NCBI GenBank assembly: GCA_020832105.1
Contig: JAFIFH010000063.1
Coordinates: 1-50,771 of the forward strand
Length of the DNA: 50,771 bases
Origin: Idiomarina sp.
GTDB lineage: Bacteria; Pseudomonadota; Gammaproteobacteria; Enterobacterales; Alteromonadaceae
Reading direction: 5' to 3'
Shown here: positions 45,530-50,771 of the stretch, piece by piece
How positions within the stretch are numbered: the stretch's first letter is position 1
Layout: every line of letters starts with the position of its first letter
The notes under the pieces: generated by a model
Told to the model about the DNA's origin: nothing
Databases searched by the model: none
The model's input: the letters and a program-made list of their open reading frames with translations, nothing else
Made by a program: the position numbers and the translations under genes

Positions 45530-46768
45530 TTGCGTTGTCATACGAACTCATTTGCAACTCGCCCCTGGCATAAATTTGTCCCAGGCCGCAAAATATGCGC
45601 CACTTTAAGTGCGCTCACTTTTTGCTGGCTCAGCTTTCATGCGGTGGCCGAAGATGAGCCGCAGGAGCAGCAGGTTGGTGCCGGTTTACGCTGGTTTGAA
45701 ATCGAAGTGATCGTGTTCAAACAGTCAGCTCAGTACCATGCTGACGAAGAATACTTTCCGCTGCAAGTGCGCCCGGTTCCCCTTACTCGCTATTATGATT
45801 TGCTGAGTCCTTTGCAAAGCAGTAGTTTTGCGCCTATCGCCGCCTCTTTATTGCTGCCATGCGAACCACAGGCAAACGAGGATCAATGGTTACCAGTGCT
45901 CAATGCCAATCAAACCCGCGCCGAAAGCATACGCCAGCGCCTTGAGCGGGATCCGCTATGTATTGAAGAAGGTGAGCAGGCGTTAGTAGATAGTTGGTAC
46001 TATCCACCTGTGAGCCAACAATATTCAGGGCCCCGAGAAATTGCTGAAGCGGTTATTGATGGGGCCGGCGGTAATATGCGAACTACCCGCGAACCATTTT
46101 TGATGCCAGCGAATAACCTTGAGCTACGCAGCCTGCGCCAGCGCCTTGAGCAACAAAGTGATAAAACCACACTGCTACATACCAGCTGGCGGCAACCGGT
46201 TTTTAATCGCAATCAGGGTCGTAAAATTCGCTTATTCGGCGGCGAGAACTTTACCCGCGACTACGACTACCTGGGCTTCGCCCATGACCATTACCTGACG
46301 CCGTTAGAACCTGTCAACGATCGCGATCAAATCCGCTCGCCTGACAATACCCCTTTAGCTCGCATCGAGAGACTGCTTGGGGTCATTGACCGCGGCGGCA
46401 AGCCATTTAGCAGACCTGATAGCCAGGCGCTAGGCTTACCAGAACAACCGCGTCAGTATCCACCTAATTTACCGGTGGACGTGTGGGAATTTGATGGCCT
46501 GATGCATATCTACTTAGTAGGTAATTTCCTCCATATCGATGGTGATTTCAATCTGCGCAAAGAAGTAGAAGTGCCATTGCAGGCAACCTCACTGGAAGCC
46601 CAGGCGCAAGCAGCACTGCGTGAGGAAGAAGCCTTGGTGCCATTCCTCAAAGCCTATCACTATAATCAGTTACGCCGGGTTATCAGCCACGAGACCCATT
46701 ATTTTGACCATCCTGAATTTGGCATTATTGTGCAAATTCGCAGAACTGATTTGTCCTCACGACGATAA
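45530..46768 (+). CDS. csiV: CsiV-family periplasmic peptidoglycan-associated protein
   Basis: 412 residues starting at a TTG (45530) with an AAGAGGA site. A signal peptide covers about residues 22-41 (ATLSALTFCWLSFHAVA). The mature N-terminus GLRWFEIEVIVFKQSAQ is the hallmark of the CsiV family (PF10972), which follows mfd in Vibrio and Shewanella. In Vibrio cholerae CsiV supports cell-shape integrity and activates the LpoA/PBP1a peptidoglycan synthase in the presence of non-canonical D-amino acids. The C-terminal part (VWEFDGLMHIYLVGNFLHID, SHETHYFDHPEFGIIVQIRR) is the second conserved block. Confidence 0.88.
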   Translation: MRCHTNSFATRPWHKFVPGRKICATLSALTFCWLSFHAVAEDEPQEQQVGAGLRWFEIEVIVFKQSAQYHADEEYFPLQVRPVPLTRYYDLLSPLQSSSFAPIAASLLLPCEPQANEDQWLPVLNANQTRAESIRQRLERDPLCIEEGEQALVDSWYYPPVSQQYSGPREIAEAVIDGAGGNMRTTREPFLMPANNLELRSLRQRLEQQSDKTTLLHTSWRQPVFNRNQGRKIRLFGGENFTRDYDYLGFAHDHYLTPLEPVNDRDQIRSPDNTPLARIERLLGVIDRGGKPFSRPDSQALGLPEQPRQYPPNLPVDVWEFDGLMHIYLVGNFLHIDGDFNLRKEVEVPLQATSLEAQAQAALREEEALVPFLKAYHYNQLRRVISHETHYFDHPEFGIIVQIRRTDLSSRR

Positions 46769-46780
46769 TCTTCAGCACAC

Positions 46781-46817
46781 AAAAAAGCCTGTCGCGAATT
46801 GCTTTCGCGACAGGCTT
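46781..46817 (-). terminator. Intrinsic terminator between csiV and the AztD-like gene
   Basis: A perfect 14 bp stem (46785-46798 with 46804-46817, GCCTGTCGCGAA core) and 5 nt loop, preceded on the plus strand by a run of A at 46781-46786. The U-run is therefore on the minus strand, so it mainly stops transcription from the AztD-like gene; csiV could use it only weakly. Confidence 0.82.
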
Positions 46818-46845
46818 ATCATCGTACGACTAAGCTGACTTGTGC

Positions 46846-48192
46846 TTAGTGATTGTGATCGTCTTCTTCTTCAGTAAAACCTAACCACACCGCCCCAGCT
46901 GGGGTAAAGCTGAGGTCACGGGTGTCAATGATTTCACCGTCATGCAAATCAACAATGACGATTTGGTTGTGTTCAGCATCTGTAATATACGCTTGATGAT
47001 TCACTGCGCTGACTGTCATCGCAGCGTTGCCATCATGCAGATGCTCTAAGACTTCAAAACGACTCTGGATTTGGTACGGATAGTTCTCGTGATCGTGATC
47101 ACGTAACCGGATGATAGTGAGCTCACCGGTACTGTCCAGCACCGCAAAGCGGTTACCTGAGTAGTTAAAGGCAACACTGACGATAGTTGTGTCTGTATGG
47201 CCTTCAGCGCGCCAATCGATGACCTGCATACCATGGTCGTGGTCGGCATCGATAACCACCAGCGACTGACCGGCACGGCCAATCATAAAGTTATGCGCTT
47301 CGTGAGCCCACAAGCTGCCCACACGGCCTTCAAAACCTTCTGGATTGGCAATTTTCGCCGCTTCAAAATCAGCATGATCATGGTCGTGACTATGCGCATG
47401 GCTGTCTTCAGTAATCAGTAATACACCGTCGGTGCAACCAAAGGCAACGCTGGTCAGGTTAATCGCACTACCGTGCAAGCCTGGGCATGGCTCTTCAAAG
47501 CGTTGCACGAAGTCATAATGGTCACCGTGTTGCTCATACACTTCAACATAATCAGGTAAGGTTGAGCTTGCTGCAGGATCGCTCCGGTAAGTCGCAAACA
47601 AGTGTTCGCCACGTACTTCCGCCGCGCCGTGCATATTTGTCGACAGGCCTAGGCTAGCCACCAGACGTTCTTCACCAATACTGTGGTCAGAAATCACCTC
47701 AACTTTTGATGATACGCCGTCACTACCGTCATAGAATACTGCGCCACGGGTAAGGAAGTAGTCATAATGGGTGGGCATCTCGCCGATCAGGCTGTAGCTC
47801 AGTAAGCTTGGATCATGCATATGGTTATGATTGTGGTCGCCGTGCGGTTCTACCTCAAAGCCACCATCAATCAAACGCACTTGCCCTTGCTCGCGCTGCA
47901 CTGCTAAAGCATAACGTTGTCCTGGGCTGGCGTAAATCGCGCTCTCAAAACCAAGGTCAATCGCATCGAAAGTATGGTCATCAGCAAGATCGTAAACATG
48001 CGCACGGGTGCTACCTGATTCCATCAATACCAGGCGACCGCTCGACTCAGCGTGGCCGTGATCATGATCGTGATCGTGGTCATGACCATGATCATCCGTT
48101 TCCGTCACGTTGATGCTGGTATCACAAGCACTGAGTACGAATACAGAGGCGATAGCCAAGGCCAGGCTACCTAGCTTGAACTCTCTTTTCAT
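46846..48192 (-). CDS. His-rich AztD-like zinc-binding lipoprotein
   Basis: 448 residues. The signal sequence ends in a lipobox LSAC (Cys23). Residues 35-47 alternate His with Asp or Gly (seven His in 13 residues), and further His clusters are seen (HGDHNHNHMH, DSHAHSHDHDHADF, and a C-terminal DDHNH). The remainder consists of repeated beta-strand units (YALAVQREQGQVRLIDGGF, FAVLDSTGELTIIRLRD, AYITDAEHNQIVIVDLHDG) that look like propeller blades. His-rich N-terminal loop plus propeller is the design of the zinc metallochaperone AztD. Tandem Zur-box-like sites upstream support a zinc role. No aztABC or znuABC genes are adjacent. The assignment to AztD is by layout, not by alignment. Confidence 0.78.
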   Translation of the reverse strand: MKREFKLGSLALAIASVFVLSACDTSINVTETDDHGHDHDHDHDHGHAESSGRLVLMESGSTRAHVYDLADDHTFDAIDLGFESAIYASPGQRYALAVQREQGQVRLIDGGFEVEPHGDHNHNHMHDPSLLSYSLIGEMPTHYDYFLTRGAVFYDGSDGVSSKVEVISDHSIGEERLVASLGLSTNMHGAAEVRGEHLFATYRSDPAASSTLPDYVEVYEQHGDHYDFVQRFEEPCPGLHGSAINLTSVAFGCTDGVLLITEDSHAHSHDHDHADFEAAKIANPEGFEGRVGSLWAHEAHNFMIGRAGQSLVVIDADHDHGMQVIDWRAEGHTDTTIVSVAFNYSGNRFAVLDSTGELTIIRLRDHDHENYPYQIQSRFEVLEHLHDGNAAMTVSAVNHQAYITDAEHNQIVIVDLHDGEIIDTRDLSFTPAGAVWLGFTEEEDDHNH

Positions 48193-48320
48193 TAGTAAAT
48201 ACTCTCTTATTATATGAACCGAATATTGGCGTTCTGAATGTTCACCTGGGCTACATTTACAAGCTGGCCAGGTGCGCTAGTACGGGCGATGGTATTGTAA
48301 GTGTTCGCTAATGCGTCAAT

Positions 48321-48362
48321 GGTTACAATATAACATCACATTCATTATGTTATATCATAACA
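48321..48362 (-). promoter_or_regulatory. Two Zur-box-like palindromes upstream of the AztD-like gene
   Basis: GGTTACAATATAACA (48321-48335) and TGTTATATCATAACA (48348-48362) each match the gammaproteobacterial Zur core TGTTATAATATAACA at 13 of 15 positions. Their centres are 27 bp apart, 135-165 bp before the ATG at 48192. A TTGACG (-35-like, minus strand, 48314-48319) abuts the first box, although the -10 that follows is poor. Derepression in zinc shortage is expected. Confidence 0.75.
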
Positions 48363-48430
48363 AAGACTTTGAAAAGAGAGGATCCGAATATTAGCGTGGG
48401 CAGAGAACAATCTGGTTTGTGGTGGTGGAA

Positions 48431-48458
48431 TAAAAACGGGGAGGCACACCGCCTCCCC
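48431..48458 (-). terminator. Intrinsic terminator after asnB
   Basis: GGGGAGGC (48438-48445) and GCCTCCCC (48451-48458) form an 8 bp GC-rich stem with a 5 nt loop. On the minus strand it is followed by GTTTTTATT. It lies 10 bp after the asnB stop. Confidence 0.88.
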
Positions 48459-48467
48459 AGCTTAACA

Positions 48468-50483
48468 TCAGGCACACCAGCCTAATGCTTTGGCACGCTC
48501 TGCTGCTTGCGCTGGCACATCCGTTGCCACAAAATGCTGATGCAATACCTGTACACCCAGCATATGGTTGATGACTGCATCTAACTGAACCTGTAACTCA
48601 GCTGGCGCATCATCGGCGTCATGCAGCGCGAATAATGCATTCACTTCGCTGTAATCAAGCAGCCCTGCTTCTTCCACTGCCGTTTTATTTAAGTACTTCC
48701 GCGACAGTGTGCGCATGGCTTCCCACTTTTTCGGGTCGGTATGCGCAGGAGGCGCCATAAAGGCAAATTTCTCACGTTTGTACAAAGTTTCCGGCAAAAT
48801 CCCTTTCATTGCTTCGCGCAAGACCCACTTTTCCTTGTTTTCACGAATTCGCAAATGGGGTGGAATTTTAAACGCATACTCGGCCAGTTTGTGGTCTAAA
48901 AATGCTGGCCTGGCCTCCATCGAATTGGCCATATCCACTCTGTCACCACCCCAGGTCAGGATTTGCCCTTCAAGCATGGTTTTAGTCCATACGTACTGTG
49001 CTTTATCCAGTGGGTGGCGCTCTGCTAACATGTCTGCATCCAAGGTGTCTGCAATGGCTTGCCCGGCGTCGTAACCCTGCATCCTCTTGCGACGTTCAGG
49101 CGCTAACAGTTTGTCGGCAAAACCAGAACACGACAGCCAAGGCTGCAGGCAGCTCGGGGTAAAACCCATTTTCGCCACAAATGCGTCGCTGACAAATTCT
49201 TCCCGGGCCAGCATCGCCCCTTTAAATAGCTTGTTCTTTTCCTCTAGCATCGCCTGCCACTTAGCACGCTCTTCAGCAGGCAAATGATCTAAACCATACA
49301 TAAACAAGTCTTTTCTAAATGACGGGTAACCTGCAAAGAGCTCATCCGCGCCCTCCCCCGTCATCACGACCTTATAGCCGACGTCCCGCACCTGTTGGCT
49401 CATCAGGTACTTGGCAACTCCAAGGGTGTTGTAAATAGTGCGCTCGGTATGCCACAGGGTCTGTTCAAAGTGATCGTACAGGTCATTTGAATCCAGGGTC
49501 ATTACATGATGGTCGGCCTCGGTGGCTTCTGCCATTTCACGGGCAATGGGGGTCTCATCATAGGCCGCTGAGTCAAAGCCGATCGTGAATGCCTTAACTG
49601 GTTCCTGGCTGGCGGCAGACGAAAGTCCAAGAATAGCGCACGAATCAATCCCACCTGAGAGGTAGCAGCCCACCGGCACATCTGCGGTTAAGCGGTGTTG
49701 CACCGCTTCCAATAGCTCCCGGCGCACGCCTGCAATATATTCATCGGCACGTTTATCATCTTTATCATGCTCGTGTTCAAGGGGGAACTCCATGTCCCAG
49801 TATTTGCTTTCTTCCACGTGCAACTTGCCATTAGCCCGCTTCACACTGACCACATGCCCTGGCATGACCTGGTGAATGCCCTTAAAAGCGGTAGTGCCCG
49901 GGACCATGGTCTGAATCAGTTGGTGGTAAACGCCGGCGTCAGAAAATTCACGCTCAACTTCAGGGTGGGCAAAAATTGTTTTTAGCTCCGAACCAAACAC
50001 AATGCCTTTGTCAGTCTGGGTATAGTACAGCGGCTTCACGCCGAAGCGGTCGCGCACCAGGAACAATGTGTCTTCTGCCTGATCATACAAAGAGAAGGCA
50101 AACTCGCCGCGTAAATACGGCAACATACCCAACATGCCGTACCGCGGGTAGAGGTGCATAATAATTTCCGAGTCGCTTTTGGTACGAAAGCGTGCACCAT
50201 CTGCAGTCAATTCCGCTCGTAAGCGTTTAAAATCATAAAATTCGCCGTTATGGGCCATCAGTAAGCGTTGATCTTCTGAAATAAAAGGCTGGCGAGCACG
50301 ATCACCGACCAGGTCGATAATCGATAATCGCGCGTGAGAAAAGCCTACCCCACGCTCTGGAATGGTTTTATAACCAAAGCCGTCGGGCCCGCGATGATGC
50401 ATAATGGCGGCCATATTGACCAGAACCTGAGACTCAATTAAATGCTTTGGCTGTTGATAAAAAACCCCTGCAATTCCGCACAT
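48468..50483 (-). CDS. asnB: Asparagine synthase (glutamine-hydrolysing)
   Basis: 671 residues, somewhat longer than E. coli AsnB (about 554). Cys2 (MCGIAGVFYQ) is the glutaminase nucleophile, with HHRGPDG, HARLSIID and the AHNGEFYDF loop completing the class II amidotransferase domain. The synthetase domain has the pyrophosphate loop YLSGGIDSCAI (about residue 275), FTIGFDSAAYDE and VMTGEGADELFAGYPSF. Near the C-terminus WGGDRVDMANSMEARPAFLD is the substrate-site segment. Extra length lies mostly in the C-terminal domain (residues about 415-480) and the tail. The ATG has an AAGGAAG site and follows the pyrB stop by 20 bp, so co-transcription is likely. It could also be a divergent amidotransferase of this family. 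Confidence 0.92.
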   Translation of the reverse strand: MCGIAGVFYQQPKHLIESQVLVNMAAIMHHRGPDGFGYKTIPERGVGFSHARLSIIDLVGDRARQPFISEDQRLLMAHNGEFYDFKRLRAELTADGARFRTKSDSEIIMHLYPRYGMLGMLPYLRGEFAFSLYDQAEDTLFLVRDRFGVKPLYYTQTDKGIVFGSELKTIFAHPEVEREFSDAGVYHQLIQTMVPGTTAFKGIHQVMPGHVVSVKRANGKLHVEESKYWDMEFPLEHEHDKDDKRADEYIAGVRRELLEAVQHRLTADVPVGCYLSGGIDSCAILGLSSAASQEPVKAFTIGFDSAAYDETPIAREMAEATEADHHVMTLDSNDLYDHFEQTLWHTERTIYNTLGVAKYLMSQQVRDVGYKVVMTGEGADELFAGYPSFRKDLFMYGLDHLPAEERAKWQAMLEEKNKLFKGAMLAREEFVSDAFVAKMGFTPSCLQPWLSCSGFADKLLAPERRKRMQGYDAGQAIADTLDADMLAERHPLDKAQYVWTKTMLEGQILTWGGDRVDMANSMEARPAFLDHKLAEYAFKIPPHLRIRENKEKWVLREAMKGILPETLYKREKFAFMAPPAHTDPKKWEAMRTLSRKYLNKTAVEEAGLLDYSEVNALFALHDADDAPAELQVQLDAVINHMLGVQVLHQHFVATDVPAQAAERAKALGWCA

Positions 50484-50503
50484 AGTGATTACTTCCTTAA
50501 AAT

Positions 50504-50771
50504 TTAAACAACATCAATCACGCGCTCAGCACGTTCGACCATACAGGTTAACAGTGCCATTCTTACAAAAACGGCACCTCGGGCCTGGCTGAAATACCAG
50601 TTATGGGGGGTGTTATCGAGCTCTTTGGCCAGTTCTTCTCCGCGCGCTAAAGGGTGCAGAATAATCCCGTCCTGCTTGAGCGGTGAATCGCCATTTAAAA
50701 TAAATTTCTTACCATAGGTTTCAAAACTGTCGCCTTCCCAGGCAATGGCATTAATGTAAGTAACATCAAGG
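50504..50771 (-). CDS. pyrB: Aspartate carbamoyltransferase, C-terminal part (runs off the window)
   Basis: The last 88 residues of a carbamoyltransferase are open to the window edge. The segments DVTYINAIAWEGDS, IILHPLARGEELAKELDNTP and HNWYFSQARGAVFVRMALL align with the C-terminal aspartate-domain end of E. coli PyrB (LHPLPRVDEI, TPHAWYFQQA, FARQALL). It would condense carbamoyl phosphate and aspartate in pyrimidine synthesis. The Pro after HPL, which forms a cis peptide in E. coli PyrB, is Ala here. An ornithine carbamoyltransferase is less likely because TPHxWYFxQA is PyrB-like. Stop at 50504; asnB follows after 20 bp. Confidence 0.88.
   Translation of the reverse strand, partial: LDVTYINAIAWEGDSFETYGKKFILNGDSPLKQDGIILHPLARGEELAKELDNTPHNWYFSQARGAVFVRMALLTCMVERAERVIDVV

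Noticed and set aside
48040-48100. Short direct repeats of an ATGATC/GTGATC type.
   Set aside because: They are the codons of the alternating His-Asp run in the AztD-like protein, not an operator or a CRISPR-like array.
1-50771. Search by eye for tRNA, rRNA, CRISPR arrays, insertion sequences, phage genes and toxin-antitoxin pairs.
   Set aside because: None found; the window is nearly fully packed with chromosomal genes.

Overview
The window looks like a contiguous chromosomal segment of a marine gammaproteobacterium in or near the Alteromonadales; an Idiomarinaceae-like organism is my best guess. The basis is the gene content and order: sdhCDAB-sucA divergent from gltA, mfd followed by csiV, lolCDE, and a comEC-msbA-lpxK-ycaR-kdsB run. 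I could not search a database, so the lineage is an inference. Base composition looks even. I see no tRNA, rRNA, CRISPR array, insertion sequence, integrase or phage gene.

Layout. 1-5.8 kb: TCA cycle genes, the N-terminal part of sucA behind sdhCDAB on the minus strand, divergent from gltA. 5.9-11.8 kb: a secreted PsbP/DcrB-like protein, a uracil-DNA glycosylase-family protein, the RhlE-type helicase, glutamate racemase (31 bp tail-to-tail overlap with rhlE), a small Rho_N-type protein, an OmpW porin and an Asp-box (Ycf48-like) lipoprotein. 11.8-17.3 kb: an aa3-type cytochrome c oxidase island (coxB, a coxA-coxC fusion, a small membrane protein, caa3-type ctaG) beside DUF2231 and CopD/HemJ-like membrane proteins. 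17.5-19.5 kb: a hotdog thioesterase and a diguanylate cyclase. 19.5-22.0 kb: methionine synthesis by direct sulfhydrylation (MetA and MetY, convergent), with a MetJ operator upstream of metY. 22.2-29.6 kb: an RND efflux operon with a lipoprotein adaptor and two different pumps. 29.7-31.1 kb: an isolated KamA-family radical SAM aminomutase with its own promoter and terminator. 31.1-37.4 kb: envelope and competence operon comEC-msbA-lpxK-ycaR-kdsB. 37.4-41.1 kb: a DUF2062 protein and lolCDE. 41.2-46.8 kb: a PilZ-like protein, mfd and csiV. 46.8-48.4 kb: a His-rich AztD-like lipoprotein behind two Zur-box-like palindromes. 48.4 kb to the end: asnB and the C-terminus of pyrB.

The genes form coherent modules: respiration and TCA cycle (sdh, suc, gltA, cox), envelope biogenesis (Lpt/Lol-side genes, kdsB, lpxK, msbA, murI, csiV, ompW), methionine and aspartate-family metabolism (metA, metY, asnB, pyrB), and efflux and metal homeostasis.

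The best candidates for new biology are: (1) the KamA-like enzyme, whose two lysine-recognising Asp positions are Arg and Ser while the cluster cysteines, carboxylate-binding Arg and PLP Lys are kept, pointing to a non-lysine and probably acidic substrate; (2) the zinc-regulated His-rich propeller-like lipoprotein without an adjacent zinc transporter; and (3) the oxidase whose K-channel lysine is Gln.
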